A stretch of 64,000 nucleotides of DNA from Nemertoderma westbladi (Eukaryota; Xenacoelomorpha; Nemertodermatida; Nemertodermatidae). This document shows, piece after piece, positions 1-10,700 of the stretch. Within the stretch, counting starts at the first letter, position 1. The number at the start of each line of letters is the position of its first letter. The notes under the pieces are model-generated. The model worked only from the letters and a program-made list of their open reading frames with translations. It was not told where the DNA came from and did not search any database. Position numbers and translations under genes: made by a program. The DNA lies in the NCBI GenBank assembly GCA_032718475.1, contig JAUCBJ010008794.1, positions 62,001 to 126,000 on the forward strand, read 5' to 3'.

Positions 1-795
1 CCCTGGTTACAATTTGTTACAAATGGTTGGGGTTGCAAATTTGAGCACCCAGTATCAGCCAGCACTACCTATACTAATACTGTAATTTGCACATATGTTC
101 AGCATTTATAATAAAAAATTGCACCAAGGTAGTGAACAAAGTTAGTTAGCAAACAATTGTATTATCTCATAATCTGTTCCTAATAATTATTAAAGCAGTT
201 AGGGCACCATCTCCTGTCTACATCAAAATTATATCTGATACCAAACACAACTCATAGTATTAATGTTGCAAAAACATAATTAAACCTCCAAACTCTGATT
301 TTAATTGAACATTGCAACTATTAGTATAGTTTATTAATAGTACCCTACAGTTAGTTAACAGTACATATATGGCGAGTTAGAACTGCGAGTCATCAGTGAA
401 CTTACAGTAGGTGTAGGTTTCAGTGTGTGTGTCAGAAGCCAATATCAGAATATATAACCAGCCATAGTATAATTAAATAATAATATAATTAATAATACAG
501 TTTGACTACAGTTATATAGAATGTCAAAGAAATATTCTAGAATACATAATAATAGTAGGCCTCAAACATATAAACTTCTTAAACATTTATATAACTTTTA
601 GGAATTTTTTTATATAACTTTTGCGAATTTTTATATAACCTTTGGAAATTTAATATATAACTTTTGAGAATTTTTATACAACTTTCTTTAACGAAAATGG
701 TGCTTACATCATCCTTTAAGTATGTATACACCACCGCTGGTCTGGGCAAGGAAATTTTTTAATGATTATTTTTAACAAGGTACTTTATATTTTAT
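1..795. other. AT-rich non-coding stretch
   Basis: I see no convincing coding sequence here. It is AT-rich, with several short 'atataacttttg'-like repeats around 580-690. It lies 3' of the minus-strand exon that ends at 796 and could include that gene's 3' UTR. Confidence 0.5.
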
Positions 796-1334
796 TTATC
801 CTAGGTATTTATCATTTGTAACAAGATAAGTTACTATAGGCCTACACTCACAATTTCTGTTGAACGCGACAGTAACAGCTCCATTACTGGAAGGATCGAA
901 GTTACGTGAAACATCATCTCTTAATTCACAATCGTATTCCCCGGCGTGTTCCTTCGTGCAGCCAGTAAACTCGTAGTCGATGTAATGTGGTCGGCCTATT
1001 TCTCCAGCAATGATTGGAGGATTCTTTGGAGGGTCTTCTGTGTGGTAGGTTCCTTTTATTATACAACCACGTACTGGATAAGGGGTGATTACTATTTCAG
1101 TTTTAATTGCGCTAAAAGCTGTAGTAGCGAGTTCCACCTTATCCGCATCCCCGGGTTTCTTTAACACGAACTTTGATATTGATTTTCCAGGGTTATTGCC
1201 AAATTTATATCCGATACAATAAATATTCCAACTCGCTGTTTCTTCTTCGCAATAATCAAATGAGGTTCCTGATACCGACGGTTTGGGACTATTGGGAAAG
1301 AACTTGGTGAATACCTCAACAGCAATAACAGGAT
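796..1334 (-). CDS. Terminal exon of a secreted Ig-like domain protein (uncharacterised)
   Basis: The exon reads from an AG acceptor at 1336-1335 to a TAA at 798-796 and gives about 179 residues. The open frame continues upstream to 1416, but I place the exon start at 1334 because a second copy (3733-4085) keeps the same acceptor and first exon bases. The protein is Cys-rich (FDYC, NIYC, GC, GC, YDC, CEC). It contains HAGEYDC, which fits the F-strand pattern of immunoglobulin domains (D/E-x-G-x-Y-x-C). I infer an extracellular Ig-like protein whose signal peptide and earlier exons lie to the right or were lost. No membrane segment is visible after the Ig-like part. I do not recognise a named family; any other disulfide-rich secreted fold is possible. 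Confidence 0.5.
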
Positions 1335-2395
1335 CTATGGAATAATAAATAAATAACTTGATAAATAAAAAACGTATAGTATATATGTGCACATCAAAAT
1401 TCTCAAATATTAACATTACCGGTACTCAAAAATATATTATATACACTATACAGGTTGCAAGACTGGCAATCTAGCTAAGATAAGATAATAGCAGTTTAGT
1501 TAGTTAATTAAGTTGGTTAATAACTCAGCCAAATGTTAGTGAAATTTAACTAAACTTGGTACACATGTAGTCTGGCCAAAGTTTAGAAATTTTCCAAGTT
1601 AAAATTCCGCTTGGCCTTCGAGAAGATAAGATAATATCAGTTAATTAGTTAATTAAGTTGATTAGGGTAAAAACATCAATTTCAACCTGCAAGGATTAGA
1701 GATGAGATTGGGGATGAACAGAGGGTGCAGTGCAGTAGCAATAGTTTGAGGGGGAGCCAGTGGCAGCGACTGAACAGCACCTTCTGGTGCAGAGTAACAA
1801 TATAGAATGAGTCAGGATAACGGAAGTAGGCAACCATCAGGGCCCTATATTTTGACAGAGGGGTGCATGGCTGGTAGGGGAGAAAGCGGAGTAGGTTCCT
1901 ATATCCTATGTGTTGGGGTTAACGAGTTGATTTGGAAGGCCTGCCATGTAGGGTGATGCTTGGCCTGTGGAGAACAAACAGGAACCAATCACTGAGCAGG
2001 GTAGTTGGGATAGAGTGGATGTAGGTTGGGGACCACGACCACAGGGTGTTGACTGGGTTCAATGATGGACAATGGGAGAGATAGAGGCCCTGTTCATGTG
2101 AGTCAGAGAATGGTACATGATGAAGTGAGGAGAAAACATGTTTCTGAAGAAGACACAGGATCCAGGGGTGAGAGGTTGGCTTCCCAGATTAGGGATCTTG
2201 GAGATGGGCACCCCTGTGCGGTCCTACGAATTACCCCAAAATACCCCAAAACACCCCAAAAGACCCCAAAATACAGTAAGGTATAGGTACCGGTATATAA
2301 GTATATAGTATAGGTATATAGGTAAGGTAAAACACAATAATTATTTATTACATGGAAATAAAGTTGAAAATGTTTTCACTATTCTCGACTTCTCG
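1335..2395. other. Intron/intergenic sequence with small repeats
   Basis: No gene is seen. An approximately 40 bp segment rich in 'agataagataata' and 'agttagttaattaagttg' occurs twice, near 1475 and 1622. At 2231-2275 there is a short 'accccaaaa' repeat. The 74-codon open frame at 2062-2286 has low-complexity content and no recognisable domain. Confidence 0.4.
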
Positions 2396-3725
2396 AGGGA
2401 TCTAGAGGCTGAGCAGGAACCATGGAGCGGTGCCTGGGGCGTCCCTGTGCTGACCCTGCCAACCAAGCCGATCTTGCCACCCGCGTGGTCCGCGAATGGA
2501 CCATGGAGCCTATTTTGGCACTTAGAAGGATAATTGAAGAGTTATCAAAAAAGAAAGACAGGCATCTGGCTGTTATCTTTGTTGACTTCTTCAAGGCCTT
2601 TGATTCAGTCTCTCGCTCACGTATGTTCAGCATACTTTCATTATATGGGATTCCTGATGAAATTATTGCAGCAATCAGATCAGTATACGATGGTTCAACA
2701 ACATTTGTATCTACTGTTGACGGTGACACAAAACCATTTGAAGTGTTATGAGGCGTCCTCCAGGGAGACACACTTGCACCATTCTTGTTCATAATTGTTG
2801 TTGACTATGTTCTACGCATGTCCTTAGATCATCATAATGATGATGGGGTGATGATAACTCCACCTACTGGCTCCAGAAGTCGAGGAAATCCTGCCAAGTA
2901 CCTAACTGATCTAGACTTTGCCGATGACTTAGGAGTACTCTCAGAATCACTAGAGGGAGCCCAACGGCTCCTCAGCTCATTAGAACATGCTGCTTCTAGT
3001 GTTGGTCTTTTTATTAACTCCAGAAAGACCAAAATTTTGACAGTTACCTTTGAAAGTCCTCAGCAAGTCTCTGATCGGATGAGCATAAGCTCAAAAGATG
3101 GTATGCTTGAGCATGTGGATGACTTCTGTTACCTGGGATCATGGATCCGGAAGTCAGGTGAGGACCTTCGAATACGTAAGGGAAAGGCATGGGCAGCCTT
3201 GAATAGGCTTTCCAGGATTTGGAAGTCACCGAGAATTAATCGGAAACTTAAGGTCCGGTTATTTAGAACAGCAGTAGTTCCAGTACTCCTCTATGGGAGT
3301 CCATGCTGGGCTCTAACTGCTGAGGACACCAAATCTCTGGATGGCACATTCACAAGAATGCTACACCGGGTTCATTGTGTCAAGTTCAATGCACACATCT
3401 CCAACCAGACACTATATAACATTGGAGGTGTCTCATTGGTTCCCCCAAGCTTGACACTAGAACAAAATCGCCTCCGCTTTGCAGGACATTGCTTTCGCCG
3501 TGAGGACCAGCCAGTGCATAATCTTGTACTTTGGCAGCCTCATGGAATGAATAAGCATAGTGGACAGCCCATGACTTTCTTGAGACGCATCTTAAAGGAC
3601 ACTGGCCTTGAAGATGCGGATGATCTAGCAAATGTCATGGGTGATAGGGAGTTGTGGCGGTGCAATTTTGTCGATAAGCCGGCACAGCATTCTTAAAAAT
3701 GCAGCTGCAATGCAGCATGCCGATC
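2396..3725 (+). pseudogene. Truncated RTE-like non-LTR retrotransposon, reverse transcriptase
   Basis: The reading frame from about 2423 to 3696 encodes the palm, thumb and C-terminal part of a non-LTR reverse transcriptase. Motif A is FVDFFKAFDSV (about 2578-2610), motif B is GVLQGDTLAPFLF (just after 2751), and motif C is the FADD variant at about 2918. The tail has the RLRFAGHCFRRED-type segment common in RTE-like and related clades. The endonuclease and fingers are missing, so the copy is 5' truncated. An in-frame TGA at 2749-2751 directly before motif B breaks it. It sits between two copies of the Ig-like exon and abuts the truncated one, so its insertion or a linked rearrangement probably removed the end of that copy. 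The clade assignment is tentative. Confidence 0.8.
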
Positions 3726-3732
3726 CTAGTAG

Positions 3733-4085
3733 TAGTACGGCTGTTTCTCCAGCAATGAGTGGAGAATTCTTTGTAGGGTCTTCTGTACGGTAGGTTTCCT
3801 TCAGTATACAACCACGTTTTGGATATTCGGTGATTATAATTTTATCATCAAGCACGTTATATACAGTGGTAGCGAGTTCAACCTTAACAGAAACCCCGGG
3901 TTTCTTTACCACCAACTTTGACCACGATTCTTCAGGGTTATTGCCAAATGCATATCCTATACAATAAATGTTCCAACTCGCTGTTTATCCTTCGCAATAA
4001 TCAAATGAGGTATCTAATACCAGTACCGCTGGTTCAGGATTAACGTGTTTGAACTTGGTGAATACCTCCACGGCAAAAACAGGAT
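3733..4085 (-). pseudogene. Damaged second copy of the Ig-like exon
   Basis: The bases clearly match 1000-1334: the same CAG acceptor at 4087-4086, the same opening residues (PVFAVEVFTKF), the same TASWNIYCIGY and KKPG...KVELATT segments, and the same GCI-K-TY-TEDP-KN block. Two substitutions turn a Glu-rich stretch into an in-frame TAA at 3985-3987. The match stops near 3733, where RT-element sequence begins, so the half with the HAGEYDC motif is absent. This is a tandemly duplicated exon, now a pseudogene. Divergence from the intact copy is moderate. Confidence 0.8.
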
Positions 4086-4432
4086 CTGGAAGTAGAAATA
4101 GGGTACATAATTTGAAGGATTGCGTTGTGGTGATGGTGGTGCTTCGACCTTCGAAATAAGATAATGTTACATACCGGTACTCTACTATATATAAATAGCG
4201 CCATGAACAGATGAAAGAATAAACACTTTAAATTAGTCGATAATAGGGTATTTGGCTCTATCTTTAAATATGTTACTGGAACCATACGCGTACCGGTAGT
4301 GAAATTTATAAATAAAATCCCAAATACTAAATTTTTGTAATTTTGTTTAAATTTTTCGATTTGTTAGTTTCTTGTTTTGCCTAAAATTTTTTTAAGTTGG
4401 ATCTGAAAAAAAATTTTGTAATTTGGAAGGTC
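4086..4432. other. Short intergenic spacer
   Basis: AT-rich sequence between the pseudo-exon acceptor and the left LTR of element A. No gene is seen. Two ACCGGTA motifs are present. Confidence 0.4.
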
Positions 4433-5657
4433 TGTAAAAGCTTTTGCTGAATTGTCCGGTTATTTTTCCTTATTTTTCCCGTAAAGTACTCTGTAGTTGG
4501 TTTACCAGGCATAAAAAGGCCGTGTCCTTGCTGTACTGGTGTTTTAGCGGACATAAAAGCTATTTCTTCTGTATTTGTACTTTAGAGGACATAATCCGTA
4601 ATTCCGTGACGTAAAAGCTCGATACTCTTGAAAACAGTGTCGCTACCATGACGACGGCTAGCAGCTGATATTGCCACGTCGACGTTTCTTTGTTTCTCTG
4701 TTCTCTCGTTGTTCAGGTTGACCAATCAGAGCGTTTGTTGTCTCTGTGTTGGAGGTGTATACAGAAACTCAGTAGTTCAGTGTTATGTTTTGCCCAGAGC
4801 CTAAGAACCGGCTTTTGGCACCTCCGTGTTTTCAGTTTTTAGTCCTACACTAGTAGGCTTAATTATAAGGACATATATCCGTTATCTGCAAACTGATGTC
4901 TGATGTCTGATGTCTGATGTCTGCATACTGCATACTGCAGTACTGCATACACGGCATACTGTGTAACACTGTGCATACTTTTATATTGTTATACTGCTAT
5001 TTACTGTCAGTTCTTCATAATATGGTTGATGAATTATTATATTTGGAATAACGACAAATAACCCCGAAAACCCAATATTCTTGATATACCGAAGGTAAGA
5101 GAGAAAGGTTACAGATAAATGATTGCGACCTATGTTGAGTGGTTTGAAGTGAATCTAATGTTATTTGATAGACCCTACATGATTCGGTCCGTGTTCCTTT
5201 TATATGTGACTAAAATCAGTGAAGATCGGCAGATCAGTGTGCAGTATTGTGCAGCATTGTGTATGAGTGAGACTGATAACGAAGCATTTCCTAAAGAATG
5301 CGCCATATATGTGAATTGTAACTAAGCCATATCGTTGTGAGTAGTTTAAGTCATAACTCTGTTTGTATAGATAGAGCGCCACGTCCTAAAGGAACTGTTA
5401 ATATTTCCCGAAGGTGAATAATATTGTCAGAGATTATATAATACTGTCAGTCGAATAATACATTAGGCTTACATAGCAATAAAATTAAGCCGTCGAACCC
5501 AATCTCCCGGGTATATCCAGCGGGTGAATGATCGCGCACAGATTGGTTTCAACTAGTGTAGTGAATTAAATACTTGTCATAGACTAAAGGTGATTTATTA
5601 TCTAGAAGACATCCTAATTTGGCGGGTTAAACTGCCAAAGGTCTGAAAGCGCGAACA
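4433..5657 (+). repeat. 5' LTR of element A
   Basis: It starts TGTAAAAGCTTTTG and ends GCGCGAACA, giving the TG...CA ends of LTRs. The same ends bound copies B, C and D. A conserved CCAATCAGAGCG box is at about 4722. A gtatac/TCAGT combination about 35-55 bp further on could be a TATA-like element and initiator. A TGTCTGA repeat (4 units) followed by TGCATAC units lies at 4895-4960. Two U3-type 'gcggacataa'-like repeats are at about 4550-4595. No target-site duplication can be tested, because the far end is lost. Confidence 0.85.
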
Positions 5658-7765
5658 ATAACGGATATAGCTTCTTTATTGCAGTAAGCAATAAAGTTGA
5701 AAGTACCGGTCAACCGGTAAACCTGAAAGGGTACATCTGTAGGTCAGTAGGCCCAACTGCCAGAACCGGTACTGCCGTAGGTCCGTAGGTCCAACTGCCA
5801 GAATCGGTACTTCAGTAGGTCGGTAGGCCTAACTGTCCTAACCGGTACTTCCCGTATAAGTACAGCAGTATTATTCGATTTGATTATTATATACCGGTAG
5901 GCCTTAATAATTAATCAGGGACTGCAGCCCTGGGTTTTTATTGAGATTTTTACTTATTTCTGTCAAGTTTTATTTGTTTGTAGGCCAGTATTGAACAGAA
6001 GGCGTGTAAGCCTGATCAGATTGTACAGACAATTTGTAGGCTGAGCTGTTGTCTGATTGCTGTTAAGTCCGAACGGATTGCAGTGTGTGTAGATCACTTG
6101 TCCGATAAAGAACGGTTAGGAAGTAGGGGCAGCGAATGCTGTAAGGTAAACCCCCCAACTAAAGAATAAGTCGTACTACTGGGTTAGAACGCATACTACC
6201 TAATTATTTCGGAGTCTGCATATACCGTAGTTTGTTTAGGCTTGATAGTAGTCTGTCAGTGTTCGGTCTGCATTTTGTTTGAGTAGTTTGTACGCGTAGC
6301 GTAATATTTATTATTCAGAGTTTATGCGATTATTCGCAACATTCATATCCCCAAGTTTGTTCCTACAGTAATTGTGTTTGTTATACATACCGTTATAGTT
6401 AAACTAACCCCGGTACTATACGGGCTGCTTGGCGTAGGTAAAGACTGGTGATTTTGTGCACCGGTCACTCCAGCAGATGCCGTGGTTCTTTTAACTGTTC
6501 AAGTATATTTAACTACTGATTATATGTTATACAAGTACTCGTACCTAATTTAGGGTTTAGTGTACAGTGCTTACCGAAAGTAATTAGTGTAGGCATTATA
6601 TTTGTGTTGTAAAGTGGTTGATAGGCACGTTCGATTAGCTCTATTAACTTCTAGGTAGGAACACTCCGTGATACATAACGTAGTACCTATAGCGATACGG
6701 CTATAGGTCGTCAGGCGGTGGTATTTTCCTATCTGGACAACGCAGTGTATTTACTACTACGTATTATTTTCAAATACCGCAGTACCCTGTCCGTTGTAAT
6801 AACCAGATTTCTAACCCTTTGTTAGGCTGGTTTGTAGACTTCTTGTAAAATTACCCTAAAAATTCGTATTTTGTGTTTTTTGTAAATTTTTGTGTTTATT
6901 TAGAGATTGTAATCTCAACCCGAATCGTACGTAATTTGTAGTATTAAGTAACTTAGGTAAATTAGAATTATTTGTTTTAGTGTCCTATAAGTAACACTTC
7001 ACTGAAAGCGCACCGCTTTGTGTAGTGATTACTCCCCAGAAATAATAACATTTATTTCAAACATTGACAAACCCATTAAAACGGGTATATATATATTTTA
7101 TAAATCAAATCTAACGATTTATAAATAGTAGGCCTACCATATAACAATTAGGTCTCAATATCAGTTGGACTACTGCTTAAATAACGGCAATAAAGTAAGT
7201 TAAGGTAACCAAGTAACCCTTAAAATTCAGAAATTCAGTTATTTAAAATAATTGATATACCGGTATTTACAATAGGCTTATTATATTTATTTCTATAAAT
7301 TTTAGGTTGAAATCATACCGGTATTCTGTAATTAATTCTAGTTTGTAATTATACTTATATATATACACTATAAGTGTAAACTGCATACCGGTATTTACAA
7401 TAGGCCTATTATCTTTATTTCTATAAATTTAGGCTGAAATTATACCGGTACTTGTAATTAATTCTAGTCCAGAATTATATATACTACAAACTGTAAGCTG
7501 TATACCGGTATTCCCGATAGGCCTATTATATATTTATATATATTTGTGCTAAAATTATACCGGTATTCTGTGATAAACCTAGTCTGTAATAATACTTATA
7601 TAGTTATATATACTATAAGCATACCGGTATTCTAATATATTATATATATCACGCTACACTGAGTAGCAGTATCGGTAATTAATTACTAGGCTAACAGTTA
7701 ATACAGAATTACTAGACTTGCTTAGACTGTAATATAGCAGTAGGCATCCAACTGTACACATAAAC
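5658..7765 (+). other. Leader of element A (5' untranslated region)
   Basis: This ~2.1 kb stretch between LTR and Gag has no long ORF. It holds two tandem-repeat groups. At about 5735-5865 there are three ~45 bp units, each with 'aggtc/cc..aactg' and an ACCGGTAC. At about 7256-7650 there are three units of ~115-125 bp, each opening with ATACCGGTATT and containing AATAGGCCTATTA and a second TACCGGTA. I do not see a clear tRNA primer-binding site directly after the LTR. Confidence 0.6.
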
Positions 7766-10700
7766 ATGTCTGACACAAGGCAAACTCTGTCAGATAGTCT
7801 CCTAGAAACAACAGTCTGTTTATCAGATAGGAGTATAGAGAATCCCAGACCGAGGTCTGAAACCCCTCCTACTGTAAGAAAGACAACCCCTACAGTAGCT
7901 GTGTCAGAACCTAGGTTAGTAGAAGCAATTTCGCAATTCGCGAAGTTAGTGAAGCGCCGTAGGTCTATCATCGGTACTCGGGCCCAAGTTAAGCGGGATC
8001 AAGAAGCAGCTGCCAAACAGCAGCAACCTCCTAGCCAAGAACCTAGTTCTCAGCGGCCCGAGAGCTCCAGTAGTTCGGATACTGTTGAGCGGACGCCCGA
8101 ACGCGGAGCGAAGATGGCGGATACGGTTTATGATGAACAGCCAACCTATGAAGAATCAACCGACGCCACTTCTTCTCAAGAAGAAAGCGAAGAGACAGCG
8201 GAAGGGCCGCGAAAGAGAGATGCCATTGACATCTATCTGTCAGACTATCAACGCTTTGTGGGAGATGAAGAGTTGAGGAGAAGGCTGGAGGGGCTTAGCC
8301 CTAATAGTGAAGGAACCAAGCTTGTGCTGGACGCAATTGATGCGGAAATGTTAGCGGCGAACCAAGCTAAATTTGATGAACTCCTCCGCATCAATAGAGT
8401 TCAAGAAGAGCAAGTAAAGAAAAAACTTATAGAAGACAAAAAGAAAATAGAAGCGACCTTGGCAGAAGCAGCGGCAGAGGCAAAAGCGGCAGCAGCAGAA
8501 GCCGAGGCAAAGGCAAAAGCGGCAGCGGCAAAGGCAAAAGCGGCAGCGGCAGAGGCAAAAGTGGCAGCGGTGGCGGAAGCAGAACGGAGAGCGACTGAAG
8601 AAACCACTCAACTAGAATTGGAATACATTCAGGAGAATCAAGACTGCATAAATAAACAGTTAACAGCTAGTAATATGCAGATGATGAATCGATCTACTCC
8701 CAAAAGACAGGGATATACATCATCTGAAGAAGGCGATACCACCGATACTGAAGGCAAGGGAAATAGATCTCGTCTAAGCAGACGTAAAAGAACATTCCAC
8801 CGTCAGAAATTGCCTGATTTGCCTCCAGCTGTTAGAAGGCAACTAAATAACACCAACTTAGGCAGTACAGAACCCACAGACCAAATAATTAAAATAGAAA
8901 GACTCCCTACTATAGTAGATGAGCCTGAAATAATTAGGCCTGTTCTCGAAATCACCCCTTCGGTGATAGACACACCTGTACTCCCTGAAGTTACCTCTAA
9001 ATTCCCTCTGCACAGCACTAAGCTACCTGTGCCCAGTAGAACAGCCCATGAGACAGTTCAGGTCCTGGACCCCGAGCGAAATATTCATGATTTGTCGCCC
9101 GTTGTCCCTCGTCCGCCCGCTACAACGTTGGCGACTCCCGCTTCTGCGGTCGAATGGGTGGACGAGAGACGGCGGGGGATGGATCTCCTGCTCGGGCAGA
9201 TGCAGGAGACTGTTCAGCAATTCGGGGGCACAGTAAGGGAAAGTAGGCTAGAGTTGCAAGAAGTGCAGCAAAATATCACGCTAGAACGTGATAAATTAGT
9301 CAATTTACAAAAGGGTATACCACCACCCCTTGTAACAATGTGTCAACCTGTTAGGTCTGAAGTATCTCATGCGCAAGGTGTGGAGCCTACACGCATCTAT
9401 ACTGCTAGCGAAGTAGAAACTCCTATAGTGAACCCTATTAAGGGTAATTATAAACCTGTTGATAATGATATTCCCTATAGACCGGATCATAATCCGAGAA
9501 ATTTATATACCGATAACTCGATATTAAATAACACGATGGCCCAAGAAAGTTTTACGCGTCAAATGGCTAGAACCGAAGCCCGGCAAGCGGTAAAGGTGGG
9601 AGAGATCGTCAAGTTCAATGGAGATGAGATGAAATGGTTACCTTTTAATGAATATTACAAAGATAACATACAGAACTCTGTGCTATCTAATGGAGAGAAA
9701 CTTAGATTCCTCATCGAGTGCTTGGAAGGATCTCCCAAGTCAATGGCGTTAAAATTTATTGGACATCCAGATGGATTAAGACAAGTTTGGGATACACTAA
9801 ACATCAGGTATGGTAATAGGACTAACATAGCTAGGTATTTATATGCGAAATTAATGGCGCCCCGAAAGTTTCTTAGCAGCGGGATTATAGAGTTTTCCGA
9901 TGAGATTCAGGAGATCTGTAGACAACTAGATTGGTTAGGTAAGTCTCATGAATACCAGAATTCTATGGTTGTAGGAGCCTTAGCATCTACTTTGCCCAAG
10001 GGTGGAGTAGGTACACGCTGGGACAAGAAGGTGTTATATATGATGGAACAACAACGACGAGACCCTACCATGACTGATCTCATGTCATTCTTAGATAGAG
10101 AAGTGAAATTACAGCTCCTAAGGCAGTCCAGAGAGAAGACATTGGAAAACAAGGTAAGTGAGAAACCCGTTTCTAGGAGAAGGGTAACACCAGTATGTTA
10201 TACCGACGACGGTGAAAGCCAAACTTCTCAAGGAGAGGACAGCGGGAAAGACACTGACAGATCTTATTATGTCAATAAAATGCCTAAAGATCAGGTAAGT
10301 AAATCCGAGTCTCGACCCAATGACAGAAGGGAACCGGTACAAAAAACCCTTCCTACGTCTCCTAAAAGAATTCAGGTGAGAAAGCCCGAGGAAAGAACAA
10401 GTGTGCACCACATAGCACAGGTTAAAGTAAGTAACATCAAGCCAAAATGTGTGCTGTGCGACGGGCCCCACTGTTTAAATGCGTGTGATAAATTCCTGAG
10501 GAAATCACTAAAGGATAGACGTGAAGTCATGTGGGATAAGCGGTTGTGTTATAATTGCCTCAGACGAGGACACCAACGGCGAACCTGTTACTCCGACGCA
10601 AGGTGTGCAAAGTGCGGCGCAAAACATCATATCTTGTTGCACACGGAATTCGAACGAAACAGCCCGAGTCAGGTAAGTGAGTCCGAACTACATGTCCAAT

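Noticed and set aside
2062-2286. 74-codon frame as a gene
   Set aside because: It is low complexity, ends in an ACCCC-repeat and shows no domain or splice context.
8351-8611. Cys/Phe-rich minus-strand frame opposite the Gag coiled coil
   Set aside because: It is the antisense shadow of the Ala/Glu/Lys repeat in the intact Gag frame.
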